Positions 18,638 through 28,803 of a DNA stretch of 64,000 bases are shown one piece after another (within the stretch, counting starts at the first letter, position 1; the number at the start of each line of letters is the position of its first letter). This DNA comes from Lichenicoccus roseus (GTDB lineage: Bacteria; Pseudomonadota; Alphaproteobacteria; Acetobacterales; Acetobacteraceae): the NCBI RefSeq assembly GCF_005844085.1, contig NZ_VCDI01000003.1, positions 582,374 to 646,373 of the forward strand. The letters run 5' to 3'. Below the pieces are notes generated by a model that ran no database searches, was not told where the DNA came from, and saw only the letters and a list, made by a program, of their open reading frames with translations. Made by a program: the position numbers and the translations under genes.

Positions 18638-19003
18638 CTATTCCCAATCCAGCGCACCTTTGCGCCACTCATAGATAAACCCGACTGTCAGAACTCCAAG
18701 GAAGGCGAGCATCGACAGGAACCCGAACAGGCCGATTCTTCCGAGGGCGACCGCCCAGGGGAACAGGAACGCCACCTCAAGGTCGAAGATGATGAACAGG
18801 ATCGAGACCAGGTAGAAGCGCACGTCGAAGCGACGGCGGGCATCGTCGAAGGCATCGAAGCCGCATTCGTAGGCCGAGAGCTTCTCGGCGTACGGCTTCT
18901 GCTGGCCGGCAAGTAGCGAGCCGCCGAGCATCGCCCCGGCAATGCCGAAGGCAATCACGACGAACACCAGAACCGGGAAGTAGTCTGCCAACACGACATG
19001 CAT
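18638..19003 (-). CDS. nuoA: NADH-quinone oxidoreductase subunit A
   Basis: Small membrane subunit of complex I, 121 residues and three hydrophobic helices. Family signature: [44 protein letters not shown], with the C-terminal [13 protein letters not shown]. The ATG at 19003 has a strong Shine-Dalgarno GGGAGGT 7 bases upstream (19017-19011), which decides it against an upstream in-frame start. First gene of the complex I operon. The operon promoter must lie between here and tRNA-Asp, but I see no convincing boxes. Confidence 0.97.
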   Translation of the reverse strand: MHVVLADYFPVLVFVVIAFGIAGAMLGGSLLAGQQKPYAEKLSAYECGFDAFDDARRRFDVRFYLVSILFIIFDLEVAFLFPWAVALGRIGLFGFLSMLAFLGVLTVGFIYEWRKGALDWE

Positions 19004-19162
19004 GACCCGCACCTCCCTAATGTCCCGAGCGCCGGGGCGTGAACGCGCGCCCGAAGCGGCTTGTTCCGGATCGAAACCGGACAACTCATGGAGGAACACT
19101 AGTCCTGCGACAAGGGCGCCGCCAGAGTGCGCTGCAGCAATTCATCCTGGAACCGCCAGCCT

Positions 19163-19184
19163 CCGGACCCATGATACGGTCCGG
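19163..19184. terminator. Stem-loop just downstream of tRNA-Asp, no U-tract
   Basis: CCGGACC (19163-19169) pairs perfectly with GGTCCGG (19178-19184), starting 5 bases past the encoded CCA of tRNA-Asp on the minus strand. No run of T follows. It could end or process the tRNA transcript before nuoA, or be a weak terminator. Confidence 0.4.
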
Positions 19185-19189
19185 GGCAA

Positions 19190-19266
<77 letters not shown>

Positions 19267-19349
19267 ATTTGGCGTGAGCGGCGGTGTAAGGCCAGCCGCC
19301 TGCGCCGTCAACCCAACTCGCGCCCCGCATCGCCTGTATTGCCGCGGTA

Positions 19350-19421
19350 TGGGCGGTGACGGTTTCGAACCGCCGACCCTCTCGGTGTAAACGAGACGCT
19401 CTACCGCTGAGCTAACCGCCC
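19350..19421 (-). tRNA. tRNA-Val (anticodon TAC)
   Basis: A 72-base cloverleaf on the minus strand: acceptor GGGCGGT/ACCGCCC, D arm GCTC/GAGC, anticodon stem TCTCG/CGAGA around loop TTTACAC (anticodon TAC), T arm GGCGG-TTCGAAA-CCGTC, discriminator A. Unlike the other three tRNA genes here, the CCA end is not encoded, so it must be added after transcription. Confidence 0.97.
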
Positions 19422-19468
19422 TTAGTGGCAACACGGTGTCCTGCAGGCACCACGGCCTCCTACACCAT

Positions 19469-19501
19469 GAGGGCCGCATCCGCCGATGCGGAGCGGCCCT
19501 C
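19469..19501. terminator. Strong hairpin after hupB, no U-tract
   Basis: GAGGGCCGC (19469-19477) pairs with GCGGCCCTC (19493-19501), and the loop extends the stem by five more pairs (TCCGC/GCGGA) apart from one bulged base. It lies between the hupB stop and tRNA-Val. No T run follows on either strand, so it is either a U-less terminator or an mRNA 3'-end stabiliser for the abundant hupB message. Confidence 0.55.
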
Positions 19502-19539
19502 TGAACCTGTCAAAACTCGTCGATCCGGCGCAGCCCAGA

Positions 19540-19827
19540 CTAGCTGACGGCATCCTTCAGGGTCTTGCCCGGCTTGAACCGCACGGAGGTGGAAGCCGGA
19601 ATATCGATCTCCTCCCCGGTGCGCGGATTGCGCCCCTTCGCTGCCTTGCGCGACGCCGTCACGAACGTCCCGAACCCAACCAGGCGAACTTCCTGCTTGT
19701 TCTTCAGAGCCTTCTCGATGGAGGCAAACACGGCGTCAACCACCTCGCTCGCCTTGGCCTTGGGCAGGTCCGCTTCGTCAGCGACTGCCGAGACGAGTTC
19801 CTGCTTGTTGAGTGGCTTCTCTGCCAT
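19540..19827 (-). CDS. hupB: DNA-binding protein HU
   Basis: Nucleoid protein of 95 residues that binds and bends DNA as a dimer. It shows the HU/IHF signature: NKQELVSAVADEADLPKAKASEVVDAVF, then VRLVGFGTFVTASRKAAKGRNPRTGEEIDIPAS, including the intercalating-arm Asn-Pro (GRNPRTGE). It is HU rather than IHF by the KPLNKQELV start and short length. It lies immediately downstream of lon, a common alphaproteobacterial pairing, but 293 bp separate them, so it probably has its own promoter. Confidence 0.97.
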   Translation of the reverse strand: MAEKPLNKQELVSAVADEADLPKAKASEVVDAVFASIEKALKNKQEVRLVGFGTFVTASRKAAKGRNPRTGEEIDIPASTSVRFKPGKTLKDAVS

Positions 19828-20070
19828 TGTACGCCTTTCTGTCTTGGGCGCGGTGCACCCCGCCGTCGGGACCGCGCCATTCCGTCGTTGACCGGCCGCA
19901 GCAGGCCGGCGGCCCGGCAGACTACGGGCCTCTGTTCTGCCCCGTCAACGAAGCAAAGACTGCCCGGCAGTCCGGTGGGGGCCGCGGCTCGTCGCGATCA
20001 CCTGGACCGTTTCAACCTCCGGCTGCACCTCTTGAACAATCGGCCACTTGCTTGGCGACGTAGCACGCTG

Positions 20071-20101
20071 GCCGGATGCCTACATCGATCGGACATCCGG
20101 C
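20071..20101. repeat. Stem-loop in the 19828-20120 gap between lon and hupB
   Basis: GCCGGATG (20071-20078) pairs with CATCCGGC (20094-20101), 20 bases past the lon stop on the minus strand. It is a plausible lon terminator but lacks a U-tract. The rest of the gap presumably holds the hupB promoter; I see no open frame or convincing promoter boxes in it. Confidence 0.4.
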
Positions 20102-20120
20102 CGCCTGACCCGCATGCGGC

Positions 20121-22682
20121 CTAGTGCGGCAGTTGCGCGCCGGCTTCGGTGGAACCAGCCGCGGCCACCGGCTCGGCGGGCTCTTCCCATTCGATCGGCT
20201 CCGGCGCCTTCACCAGCGCCTTGCTGATCACCTCGTCGACATGCGCCACCGGGATCAGCTTGAGATGCTTGCGCACGCTGTCCGGGATTTCGACCAGGTC
20301 CTTCTCGTTGTCCTTCGGGAAGAACACCGTGGTGATGCCGGCCCGCAGCGCCGCCAGCAGCTTCTCCTTCAGCCCGCCGATCGGCAGCACCCGCCCACGC
20401 AGCGTGATCTCGCCAGTCATGGCGACATCGCGACGGATCGGGATCCCGGTCATCACGCTGATCAGCGATATTGCCATCGCCACGCCGGCGGACGGACCGT
20501 CCTTCGGCGTCGCACCCTCCGGCACGTGCACGTGGATGTCGCGCTTCTCCAGCAGGGTCGGCTTGATCCCGAAGGTGACCGCACGGCTGCGCACGTAGCT
20601 GAGCGCCGCTGACACGCTCTCCTGCATAACGTCCCCGAGCTTGCCGGTGATCTTCACCACACCCTTGCCCGGCACCATCACGCTCTCGATGGTCAGGATC
20701 TCGCCACCGACCTCGGTCCAGGCCAGGCCGGTCACCACGCCGACCATGTCCTCAGACTCGGCCTCCCCATAGCGGAACCGCTTCACGCCGGCATACTTCT
20801 CGAGGTTCTTGCGGGTGATCGCCACCCGCTTCGCCTTCCCGGTGACGATCTCCTTCACCACCTTGCGCGCCAGGTTGGCGATCTCGCGCTCGAGATTGCG
20901 CACCCCCGCCTCGCGGGTATAGGTCCGCACCAGCTCGCGCAACGCATCCTCGCTGATCGACCACTCGTCCGGCTTCAGGCTGTGCGCCTCGGTCTGCTTG
21001 GACAGCAGATGCCGCTTGGCGATCTCGACCTTCTCGTCCTCGGTGTAGCCGGAGATACGGATGATCTCCATGCGGTCGAGCAGCGGCTGCGGCATGTGCA
21101 GGCTGTTCGCGGTGGTGACGAACATCACGTCCGACAGGTCGTAGTCGACCTCGAGGTAGTGGTCCGCGAACGTCGCGTTCTGCTCCGGATCGAGCACCTC
21201 GAGCAGCGCCGCAGACGGATCGCCACGCCAGTCGTTGCCGAGCTTGTCGATCTCGTCGAGCAGGAACAGCGGGTTCGAACTCTTCGCCTTCTTCATGCCC
21301 TGCACGATCTTGCCGGGCATCGAGCCGATATAGGTGCGCCGGTGGCCACGGATCTCGGCCTCGTCACGCACGCCGCCGAGCGACATGCGCACGAAGTTGC
21401 GCCCCGTCGCCTTGGCGATCGACTTGCCCAGCGACGTCTTGCCGACACCGGGCGGCCCGACCAGGCACAGGATCGGCCCCTTCAGCTTGTTTGCCCGCGA
21501 CTGCACCGCGAGATACTCGAGGATGCGTTCCTTGACCTTGTCGAGGCCGTAATGGTCGATGTCGAGCACCTTCTCGGCCTCGGCGACATCGGTACGGACC
21601 TTGGAACGCTTCTTCCACGGAATGCTCAGCATCCAGTCGAGATAGTTGCGCACCACCGTGCTCTCGGCCGACATCGGGCTCATGCCGCGCAGCTTCTTCA
21701 GCTCGCCCATCGCCTTGTCGTGGGCTTCCTTGGAGAGCTTGGTCTTCTTGATGCGATCCTCCAGCTCGGACGTCTCGTCCTTGCCGTCCTCGCCCTCGCC
21801 GAGCTCCTTCTGGATCGCCTTCAGCTGCTCGTTCAGGTAGTACTCGCGCTGCGTCTTCTCCATCTGCCGCTTGACGCGGTTGCGGATGCGCTTCTCCACC
21901 TGCAGGACGCCGATCTCGGCCTCCATGTGGGCAAACACCCGCTCCAGCCGCTCGGCGACGCCGGTGATCTCCAGCAGCTCCTGCTTCTCGGAGATCTTGA
22001 GGTTCAGGTGACTCGCGATCGTGTCGGCGAGCTTGGTCGGCTCCTCGATCTGGTTCAGCGAAACCAGCACCTCGGGTGCGATCTTCTTGTTCAGCTTGAT
22101 GTACTGCTCGAACTGCCCGACCACGGTGCGGCCGAGCGCCTCGAGCTCGCTGGTTGCACCCTCTTCCGGCACGATCTCCGGCATCTCGTCGATGACCGCC
22201 TCGAAGTGGCTTTCGGTCTCGCGGAACTCACGGATGCGGGCGCGCCGGCCGCCCTCGACCAGCACCTTGACGGTGCCGTCCGGCAACTTGAGCAGCTGCA
22301 GGATGGTGGACACCGTGCCTGCCCGATAGATGTCGTCTGCGCCGGGATCGTCCTGGGCGGCGTTCTTCTGGGCCACCAGGAGGATCTGCTTGTCCTCCTT
22401 CGTCACCGCCTCGAGCGCGCGGACGGACTTCTCCCGACCCACGAACAGCGGCACGATCATGTGCGGAAATACGACGATGTCACGCAGCGGAAGCACCGCG
22501 AGGACCTCGTCGGACCCCGTGCGCGCGCGTGACGCCGGACGTGCGGTTTCACCGGCTGGCTTGCCGGATGCCTTCGCGGCGGGGGCAGCCGCCGCGGCGC
22601 TGGCAGCCGTCCCGTCGGGAGCGGCTTGCTTCTCGGACGCTGGCTTGGATCGCGTCCTGGCCGGCTTCTTGATGTCAGTCAT
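20121..22682 (-). CDS. lon: ATP-dependent protease Lon
   Basis: Cytosolic AAA+ serine protease degrading misfolded and regulatory proteins, 853 residues. The first 50 or so residues are an Ala/Lys-rich variable extension. Then come the LON substrate-binding domain ([24 protein letters not shown]), a coiled-coil region, Walker A GPPGVGKT (about residue 409), Walker [12 protein letters not shown], and the protease domain with [11 protein letters not shown] (Ser731) and [11 protein letters not shown] (Lys774). I chose ATG 22682 because AGGAGG lies 9 bases upstream; an in-frame ATG 75 bases further up lacks conserved sequence. A heat-shock-like promoter lies about 90 bases upstream. Confidence 0.98.
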   Translation of the reverse strand: MTDIKKPARTRSKPASEKQAAPDGTAASAAAAAPAAKASGKPAGETARPASRARTGSDEVLAVLPLRDIVVFPHMIVPLFVGREKSVRALEAVTKEDKQILLVAQKNAAQDDPGADDIYRAGTVSTILQLLKLPDGTVKVLVEGGRRARIREFRETESHFEAVIDEMPEIVPEEGATSELEALGRTVVGQFEQYIKLNKKIAPEVLVSLNQIEEPTKLADTIASHLNLKISEKQELLEITGVAERLERVFAHMEAEIGVLQVEKRIRNRVKRQMEKTQREYYLNEQLKAIQKELGEGEDGKDETSELEDRIKKTKLSKEAHDKAMGELKKLRGMSPMSAESTVVRNYLDWMLSIPWKKRSKVRTDVAEAEKVLDIDHYGLDKVKERILEYLAVQSRANKLKGPILCLVGPPGVGKTSLGKSIAKATGRNFVRMSLGGVRDEAEIRGHRRTYIGSMPGKIVQGMKKAKSSNPLFLLDEIDKLGNDWRGDPSAALLEVLDPEQNATFADHYLEVDYDLSDVMFVTTANSLHMPQPLLDRMEIIRISGYTEDEKVEIAKRHLLSKQTEAHSLKPDEWSISEDALRELVRTYTREAGVRNLEREIANLARKVVKEIVTGKAKRVAITRKNLEKYAGVKRFRYGEAESEDMVGVVTGLAWTEVGGEILTIESVMVPGKGVVKITGKLGDVMQESVSAALSYVRSRAVTFGIKPTLLEKRDIHVHVPEGATPKDGPSAGVAMAISLISVMTGIPIRRDVAMTGEITLRGRVLPIGGLKEKLLAALRAGITTVFFPKDNEKDLVEIPDSVRKHLKLIPVAHVDEVISKALVKAPEPIEWEEPAEPVAAAGSTEAGAQLPH

Positions 22683-22777
22683 GGGGATCGACCTCCTGGA
22701 GGACAGTCGAAGACCGTGCGCCCGGGTCGGCACGCAAGGGCTTCTGGCTGCAGCCATCGCTGCCGCCTTGGAAATGC

Positions 22778-22807
22778 AATATCGGCACCACCCGGACAGG
22801 TCGCAAG
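22778..22807 (-). promoter_or_regulatory. Heat-shock-type (sigma-32-like) promoter candidate for lon
   Basis: CTTGCG (22807-22802) and CCGATATT (22785-22778) are separated by 16 bases on the minus strand, resembling the alphaproteobacterial RpoH pattern CTTG ... CCTATAT-like. It would start transcription about 90 bases upstream of the lon ATG in the 207-bp gap after clpX. lon is a classic RpoH target, which raises the prior, but the boxes are imperfect. Confidence 0.35.
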
Positions 22808-22889
22808 AGAGCGGTCTCGTACACAGAGATCCCGCCTTTGGCAGCCCTCTGCGCCTTGCGTATCGGCGCCCGGTCCGGCCAGCCTGGCG

Positions 22890-24146
22890 TCAGGCGGACT
22901 GCTCCGCCGGACGCTCCTTGCCGTAAACGAACACCGGCTCAGCCTTGTTCTCGGCCACCTCACGGTTGATCACCACCTCGTCGACGTTCTCGAGGCCGGG
23001 CAGGTCGAACATCGTCGAGAGCAGGATGCTCTCCATGATCGATCGCAACCCGCGTGCCCCGGTGCGTCGGGCGATCGCCCGCAGCGCCACCTGCTTTAGC
23101 GCATCGTCCGTGAAAGAGAGCTTAACGCCCTCCATCTGGAACAGCCGGCCGTACTGCTTGATCAGTGCGTTCTTCGGCTTGGTCAGGATCTCGATCAGCG
23201 CCGGCTCGTCCAGATCCTCGAGGGTTGCCACCACCGGCAGGCGACCGATGAACTCCGGGATCAGGCCGAACTTGAGGAGGTCCTCCGGCTCGACCTCACG
23301 CAGGATATGCCCCATCCGGCGCTCGTCAGGCCCCTGCACGTCGCCGCCGAAGCCGACGCCCGAGCCCTTGCCGCGGGCGGCGATGATCTTCTCGAGCCCG
23401 GCGAACGCACCACCGCAGATGAACAGGATGTTGGTGGTGTCGACCTGCAGGAACTCCTGCTGCGGATGCTTGCGGCCACCCTGCGGCGGCACCGAGGCCA
23501 CGGTGCCTTCCATGATCTTGAGCAGGGCCTGCTGGACACCCTCGCCGCTGACGTCACGGGTGATCGAGGGGTTGTCCGACTTGCGGCTGATCTTGTCGAC
23601 CTCGTCGATATAGACGATGCCGCGCTGCGCGCGCTCCACGTTGTAGTCGGCCGATTGCAGCAACTTCAGGATGATGTTCTCGACATCCTCCCCGACATAG
23701 CCGGCCTCGGTCAGCGTCGTGGCGTCCGCCATGGTGAACGGAACATCGAGGATGCGTGCGAGCGTCTGCGCCAGCAGCGTCTTGCCCGACCCGGTGGGGC
23801 CGACGAGCATGATGTTGGACTTGGCGATCTCGACGTCGTTGTTCTTGGCCCCGTGCGCCAGCCGCTTGTAATGGTTGTGCACCGCGACGGAGAGCACCTT
23901 CTTGGCATGGAACTGGCCGATCACGTAGTCGTCCAGGACCTTGCAGATCTCCTTCGGCGTCGGCACGCCGTCGCGGGACTTCACGAGATGCGTCTTGTGC
24001 TCCTCGCGGATGATGTCCATGCACAATTCGACGCATTCGTCGCAGATGAACACGGTCGGGCCAGCGATGAGCTTGCGCACCTCGTGCTGCGACTTCCCGC
24101 AGAACGAGCAATACAGGGTGTTCTTGGAATCGCTGGACTTGCTCAT
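22890..24146 (-). CDS. clpX: ATP-dependent Clp protease, ATP-binding subunit ClpX
   Basis: AAA+ unfoldase that recognises tagged substrates and feeds them to ClpP, 418 residues. The N-terminal zinc-binding domain has [11 protein letters not shown] and [10 protein letters not shown]. Walker A is GPTGSGKT, with the pore loop GYVGEDVEN, Walker [11 protein letters not shown], the RKH loop ([10 protein letters not shown]), and the ClpP-contacting IGF-type loop ([11 protein letters not shown]). The ATG at 24146 (MSKSSDSKN) is used; an upstream in-frame start adds 15 unconserved residues. It is 164 bases downstream of clpP, far enough for its own promoter. Confidence 0.98.
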   Translation of the reverse strand: MSKSSDSKNTLYCSFCGKSQHEVRKLIAGPTVFICDECVELCMDIIREEHKTHLVKSRDGVPTPKEICKVLDDYVIGQFHAKKVLSVAVHNHYKRLAHGAKNNDVEIAKSNIMLVGPTGSGKTLLAQTLARILDVPFTMADATTLTEAGYVGEDVENIILKLLQSADYNVERAQRGIVYIDEVDKISRKSDNPSITRDVSGEGVQQALLKIMEGTVASVPPQGGRKHPQQEFLQVDTTNILFICGGAFAGLEKIIAARGKGSGVGFGGDVQGPDERRMGHILREVEPEDLLKFGLIPEFIGRLPVVATLEDLDEPALIEILTKPKNALIKQYGRLFQMEGVKLSFTDDALKQVALRAIARRTGARGLRSIMESILLSTMFDLPGLENVDEVVINREVAENKAEPVFVYGKERPAEQSA

Positions 24147-24200
24147 GCCTGCTCCTACCCCCCATGGTTGCGCAAGCAGCCAAGGGGTCACGCTCGAAAC

Positions 24201-24228
24201 ACTAGACCTCTCCCGGAAGCCGCATCAA
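24201..24228 (-). promoter_or_regulatory. Sigma-70-like promoter candidate for clpX
   Basis: TTGATG (24228-24223) and TCTAGT (24206-24201) are 16 bases apart on the minus strand, placing a start about 50 bases before the clpX ATG in the clpP-clpX gap. The fit to consensus is moderate. Confidence 0.3.
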
Positions 24229-24310
24229 GGACGGAACTTCCGGGCGCCACCCCACCCCGGGCCGGCCCTGCCCTCCGAAGGAGCAGCAGGGCGCCATCGC
24301 GGGTAGGACG

Positions 24311-24958
24311 CTAGGTCTTGGTGCCATCCTCGGCCGCCGGCACCGGGCGGTTCTGCAGCACCTCGTCCACGATCCCGAAAGCCTGAGCCTCGACCGCCGA
24401 CATGTAGCTGTCGCGCTCGAGCTTCTGTTCGATGGCCTCCAGGGTCTGGCCGGTATGCTGCTCGTAGATCTCGTTCAGGCGCTGCCGGAGATAGAGGATC
24501 TCCTTGGCCTGGATCTCGATGTCGCTGGCCTGCCCCTGCGCTCCACCGGACGGCTGATGCACCATGACGCGTGCGTTCGGCAGCGCCAGACGCTTGCCCT
24601 TGGCGCCGGCCGCCAGCAGCAGCGAGCCCATCGAGGCGGCCTGTCCGATACAGACCGTGTTCACCGGGCTGCGTATGTACTGCATGGTGTCGTAGATCGC
24701 GAGGCCCGCCGAGACCACGCCGCCCGGGCTGTTGATGTAGAACGAGATATCCTTGTTGGGATTGACGCTCTCCAGGTGCAGCAGCTGCGCGCTGATCAAC
24801 GATGCGACGCCATCATAGACCGGCCCGGTCAGGAAGATGATCCGGTCCTGCAGCAGTCGCGAGAAGATGTCGAACGCACGCTCGCCGCGGCTGGTCTGCT
24901 CGACCACCATCGGCACCAGCGCGTTGTTGTAGACCTCGACGGGATCACGATCCCACAT
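24311..24958 (-). CDS. clpP: ATP-dependent Clp protease proteolytic subunit ClpP
   Basis: Barrel-forming serine peptidase of the ClpXP machine, 215 residues. The catalytic triad is visible: Ser109 in GQAASMGS, His134 in VMVHQPSGG, and Asp183 in [31 protein letters not shown] and [16 protein letters not shown] are also canonical. The ATG at 24958 follows an AGGGGACAGGG ribosome site. It lies between tig and clpX in the standard tig-clpP-clpX-lon order, with a 165-bp gap from tig. Confidence 0.98.
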   Translation of the reverse strand: MWDRDPVEVYNNALVPMVVEQTSRGERAFDIFSRLLQDRIIFLTGPVYDGVASLISAQLLHLESVNPNKDISFYINSPGGVVSAGLAIYDTMQYIRSPVNTVCIGQAASMGSLLLAAGAKGKRLALPNARVMVHQPSGGAQGQASDIEIQAKEILYLRQRLNEIYEQHTGQTLEAIEQKLERDSYMSAVEAQAFGIVDEVLQNRPVPAAEDGTKT

Positions 24959-25123
24959 ACCCTGTCCCCTGATACCGGAGTTTGCGGCGGGCTGCCTCCG
25001 AGAAGAGAGGCTCGCCGCGAACCGACATGCTGCGAGAGATGATCCCTCGAACTGAAGGAAACAAGATAGTCGGAACCGGCCGGGATGGAACCCCTGCGCA
25101 GGCAGGAGTCCCGGATCGCCTGC

Positions 25124-26575
25124 CTACTCGGACGGGCGGGTCGCCTCGGCCTCGTCACCGGCCGATGCCTCGGAATGGATCTCGGCCGCGGCCTTGCCAT
25201 CCTGGCCGGTGGCCGCGCCCTCCTCGCCCGGAGCAGGCGGCACCTCGGCCAATTCCTCCGGGGTCACGATGCGCTCCTCGACCGTCGCCTGGTCGATGAT
25301 GTAGTCGACCACCTTGTTCTCGAAGATCGGCCCTCGCAGCGTCTCCGCCGCCTGCGGATTCTTGCGGAAGAAGTCGATCACCATCTGTTCCTGGCCGGGA
25401 TAGCGGCCGGCCTCGGCGCGCATCGCGCGGCCAAGCTCCTCCTGCGTCACCGACACCTGCGCAATCCGTCCGATCTCCGCCAGCAGCAGGCCGAGACGCA
25501 CGCGGCGCTCGGCGATCCGCCGGTAGTCGCCGCGCAAGGTATCCTCGTCCTTCTCGCGGTCCTCGTCATCGACACGACCTTCCTTGCGGTCGGCTTCGAC
25601 GCGCTGCCAGATCGACGCGAACTCGCTCTCGACCATGCCTTCGGGAGCCGGGAAGTCCGCCTTGTCGGCCAGTATGTCGAGCAGTTCGCGCTTGATGCGC
25701 ATGCGCGAGAGCTGGTCGTATTCCTGCTGTACCTGCTGGCCGATCACCTCGCGGACCTGCGCCAGCTCCTCGAAGCCGATCTTCTTGGCAAGCTCGTCAT
25801 CGATCGCGCCATCGACCGGGCGCTTCAGCGCCTTGGCGCTCACCTCGAAGGTCGCCGCCTTGCCGGCCAGCTCCGCCGCCTGGTACTCCTCCGGGAATGT
25901 GACGTTTATGGTTCGCTCCTGGCCCGGCTCCAGCCCCTCGAGCTGCTCCGCGAAGCCCGGGATGAACCCCGTACCGCCGATCTCGACATTGACGTCCGAA
26001 GCGGTGCCGCCCTCGAAGGCGACGCCGTCGACCTTGCCAACGAAATCCACCGTCAGGACCTCGCCCTGCGCCGCGCCGCGCTGCTCCTCGATCACCTCGA
26101 AGCCGCGGTTGCGCTTGGCGATATCGGCAAGCGCCTTCTCCACCGTCTCCGGATCCGGCAACGCCTTCAGCCGGGTCAGCGAGAGGCCGGCCAGGTCGGG
26201 CGGCGTGATCTCCGGCAGCAGCTCCAGCTCGACAGTGAATTCGAGATCGTCCGCCGCTTGCTTGCCCGAAGCCGCCGCGACGTCGCCGCGAACCAGGTCG
26301 ACCTTCGGCTGTGTCGCCGAACGCAGGCCACGCTCGGCCAGCAGGTCGCGCGTCGCATCGTTCACGGTCTGCTCGAGGATCTCGCCGGACACCGCGGTGC
26401 CGTAGCGCTGGCGCACCAGCGACAGCGGTATCTTGCCCGGACGGAAGCCGGGCAGCTTCATCTCGCGGCCGAGCTCGGCCAGACGCGCCTGGCGGCGGCC
26501 TTCCATCTCGGCGCCCGGCACCACGACAGTGAAGCCGCGCTTGAGGCCTTCGGAAAGCGTCTCGGTCACCTGCAT
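25124..26575 (-). CDS. tig: Trigger factor
   Basis: Ribosome-bound chaperone and peptidyl-prolyl isomerase, 483 residues. It has the N-terminal ribosome-binding domain with the signature GFRPGKIPLSLVRQRYG, the central FKBP-type domain (LTVDFVGKVDGVAFEGGTASDVNVEIGGTGFIPGFAEQLEG), and a helical C-terminal domain ending in an acidic Ala/Glu tail. I chose ATG 26575 (MQVTETLSEGLKRGF), which matches the common alphaproteobacterial N-terminus; an ATG at 26587 adds four residues and sits directly on an AGAAGG, so it cannot be excluded. tRNA-Leu lies 67 bases upstream. Confidence 0.96.
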   Translation of the reverse strand: MQVTETLSEGLKRGFTVVVPGAEMEGRRQARLAELGREMKLPGFRPGKIPLSLVRQRYGTAVSGEILEQTVNDATRDLLAERGLRSATQPKVDLVRGDVAAASGKQAADDLEFTVELELLPEITPPDLAGLSLTRLKALPDPETVEKALADIAKRNRGFEVIEEQRGAAQGEVLTVDFVGKVDGVAFEGGTASDVNVEIGGTGFIPGFAEQLEGLEPGQERTINVTFPEEYQAAELAGKAATFEVSAKALKRPVDGAIDDELAKKIGFEELAQVREVIGQQVQQEYDQLSRMRIKRELLDILADKADFPAPEGMVESEFASIWQRVEADRKEGRVDDEDREKDEDTLRGDYRRIAERRVRLGLLLAEIGRIAQVSVTQEELGRAMRAEAGRYPGQEQMVIDFFRKNPQAAETLRGPIFENKVVDYIIDQATVEERIVTPEELAEVPPAPGEEGAATGQDGKAAAEIHSEASAGDEAEATRPSE

Positions 26576-26641
26576 CTGCCAGGCCATCCTTCTACATACG
26601 ATCTCGAGGTGGCGCGTGTCCGACGGGATCGGCGGCGGGGC

Positions 26642-26726
<85 letters not shown>

Positions 26727-26765
26727 CGGCACGTCCGCCGGAGCCGCAGCCGTGAGGGCGGGCCT

Positions 26766-28211
26766 TTAGCTTACGGCACCTGCCGAGGCAAGAGCGCTGC
26801 CCCGCGCCCGGCGGGCGGCGAGCGGCAGGCAGCGCAGCAGGTCTTCGGCCAGCAGCCCCTCGCCCGCGATGTTTGCCGCCTCGCCATGCAACCACACACC
26901 CGCGCAGGTCGCCTCGAACGGCGCCATGCCGCCGGCGAGCAAGGCCGCGATCACGCCGGACAGCACGTCCCCTGCCCCCGCCGTGCCGAGCCAGGGCGGC
27001 GCGTTGGCATTGATGGCGGCGCGGCCATCGGGTGCGGCGATGATGCTGTCCGACCCCTTCAGCAGCACCACCGCGCCCACCTCGGCGGCAGCACACCGGG
27101 CGGCGCCGAGACGGTCATCGCCCGGACCGCCGAACAGCCTGGCGAACTCGCCGGCGTGCGGGGTCAACACCGCGGCGCCTCGCAGCCTGCCTGGATCGCC
27201 GGCACTTCCGGTCAGCGCCCCGGCATCCGCGATCACCTGCCGCCCGCCGCGCAGCAGCGCCGGCAGGCTCGCCTCCACCTCGTCGCCGGCGAGCCCGGGG
27301 CCGCACACCCATACCTTGCGGCGCTCGTCTGCGAGCAGTTCCTCGAGCGGCGCCTCGTCCACGATCAGGCCGGGCGCACCGGTGCGATAGAGGTCGGCGC
27401 CATGCTCCGCCGCCAACCGGACCAGCCCGGCGCCGGCGCCGCGCGCACCGCCGGCGGCGAGGCGGGCTGCTCCGGTCATGTTGCCGCCACCGCAGATGCT
27501 GACAACGCCGCGGCTGTACTTATGGTCGTGCACGGTCAGCACGCGGAGGTGCCACAAGCCCGGACGGTTCTCCCAGCAGCGCGGCGCAACATCCCGCAGC
27601 ACCTGCTCCGGCATGCCGATATCGGCGACCACCAGCCGGCCGAGATGCTCGCGACCCGGCAGCAGCCAATGCCCCGGCTTGGCGCGGAAGAAGGTCACCG
27701 TCAGTTCGGCCACCGGCGCCATGCCGCGCACCGCTCCGGTGGCGCCGTCGATGCCGCTGGGCACGTCCACCGCCAGCACCCGGCGCGCGCGCGACAGCGT
27801 CTCGGCGACCAGCCCCTCGACCGGCCGGCTCAGCCCGGCACCGTAGACGGCATCGATCACCAGGTCTGCCGCTGCCGCCCGCTCCGGATCGAATCCGCGT
27901 ATTGGCCCATGCCAGCCCGCCCGCGCCTGCGCCGCGTCGCTGCCCGGACGCGGCTCGGCAAGCGCCGCCACCTCGACCGGCCAGCCCTGCTGCGCCAGCA
28001 GCGTCGCCGCCACGTAGCCGTCGCCGCCGTTGCCGCCCGGCCCGCACAGGACCAGCGTCCGCTGCGGACCTAACTGCAGCGCGGCGCGCGCCACCGCCCG
28101 CCCGGCATTCCGCATCAGGGTGAAGGACGGCATCAGCGTCGCCGCCAGCCGGTCGGCGGCTGCCATCTCCTCCGGCGCGTACAGCACGAGATCATCGGGT
28201 CCGGTCGACAT
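26766..28211 (-). CDS. nnr: Bifunctional NAD(P)H-hydrate epimerase / ADP-dependent NAD(P)H-hydrate dehydratase
   Basis: Metabolite-repair enzyme restoring NAD(P)H from its hydrated forms, 481 residues. The N-terminal YjeF epimerase domain shows LMRNAGRAVARA, GPGGNGGDGYVAA, IDAVYGAG and AVDVPSGIDGATG. The C-terminal ADP/ATP-dependent dehydratase (YjeF-C, ribokinase-like) shows HKYSRGVVSICGGGNMTGAA, VLTPHAGEFARLF, VLLKGSDSIIA and the catalytic GTAGAGDVLSGVIAAL. This domain order (epimerase-dehydratase fusion) is usual in bacteria. The ATG at 28211 diverges from the CopD-like gene. Confidence 0.96.
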   Translation of the reverse strand: MSTGPDDLVLYAPEEMAAADRLAATLMPSFTLMRNAGRAVARAALQLGPQRTLVLCGPGGNGGDGYVAATLLAQQGWPVEVAALAEPRPGSDAAQARAGWHGPIRGFDPERAAAADLVIDAVYGAGLSRPVEGLVAETLSRARRVLAVDVPSGIDGATGAVRGMAPVAELTVTFFRAKPGHWLLPGREHLGRLVVADIGMPEQVLRDVAPRCWENRPGLWHLRVLTVHDHKYSRGVVSICGGGNMTGAARLAAGGARGAGAGLVRLAAEHGADLYRTGAPGLIVDEAPLEELLADERRKVWVCGPGLAGDEVEASLPALLRGGRQVIADAGALTGSAGDPGRLRGAAVLTPHAGEFARLFGGPGDDRLGAARCAAAEVGAVVLLKGSDSIIAAPDGRAAINANAPPWLGTAGAGDVLSGVIAALLAGGMAPFEATCAGVWLHGEAANIAGEGLLAEDLLRCLPLAARRARGSALASAGAVS

Positions 28212-28303
28212 CGCCTGCTTCTCCTGCCTCGGGCACCCTGCATACCGGCTTGGCGGGGATGACGCTTCCCCGTATGAGGCATCCGCTCATCGGAGACGCC
28301 CTC

Positions 28304-28768
28304 ATGCAGTCTGCCCCCGCAACGATACTATGGGGCCTGGTGCTCGCGGTTCATCTCGCCGCCATGGCGGCCTGGGTCGGCGGCATGGTCTACGCACTGT
28401 TCGTGCTGCGTCCGAGCCTTGGGCTGCTCGACGCCACCCAACGCACCTCGGTGCAGCTGCAGACGTTGAAACGTTTCCTCCGGCTGATCTGGCACGTCAT
28501 GCCGCTGGTGCTGGTGACCGGCTGGGCGATGGAGATCTTCCGCGAAGGCGGGTTTGCGGGTGCGAACTGGCACATCAACGCCATGCAGGGCCTCGGCGTC
28601 CTGATGGCGCTGCTGTTCGGGGCGATCTATTTCGGCCCGTTCCAGAAGGCCCGGCGGGCACTGCGCCCGCAACCCGCCACCTTCGAGCGCATCCGCTCGC
28701 TGATCAGCATCAAGCTGGCGCTCGGCATCCTGGTCATCGTCGTGGCCTCGCTCGGGCACCAGTTCTAG
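28304..28768 (+). CDS. CopD-like membrane protein
   Basis: Predicted inner-membrane protein of 154 residues with four hydrophobic segments: ILWGLVLAVHLAAMAAWVGGMVYALFVL, LIWHVMPLVLVTGWAMEIF, GLGVLMALLFGAIYFG and IKLALGILVIVVASLG. The conserved histidines in the first and second helices (VHLAAMAAWVGG, WHVMPLVLVTG) fit the CopD/DUF2269-like fold, some of whose members bind haem or copper. A copper role is not shown by context. I chose the ATG at 28304 with GGAGAC 8 bases upstream; in-frame starts at 28250 and 28274 are less likely. Confidence 0.75.
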   Translation: MQSAPATILWGLVLAVHLAAMAAWVGGMVYALFVLRPSLGLLDATQRTSVQLQTLKRFLRLIWHVMPLVLVTGWAMEIFREGGFAGANWHINAMQGLGVLMALLFGAIYFGPFQKARRALRPQPATFERIRSLISIKLALGILVIVVASLGHQF

Positions 28769-28780
28769 CCAGCTTGTCGA

Positions 28781-28803
28781 AGGCGGCGGCTACTCCGCCG
28801 CCT
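28781..28803. terminator. Hairpin across the convergent ends of the CopD-like gene and the GH15 gene
   Basis: AGGCGGCGG (28781-28789) pairs perfectly over 9 bp with CCGCCGCCT (28795-28803) around a 5-base loop containing the GH15 stop codon (28792-28790). No U-tract follows. Its position between convergent genes suggests a shared bidirectional terminator. Confidence 0.5.
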
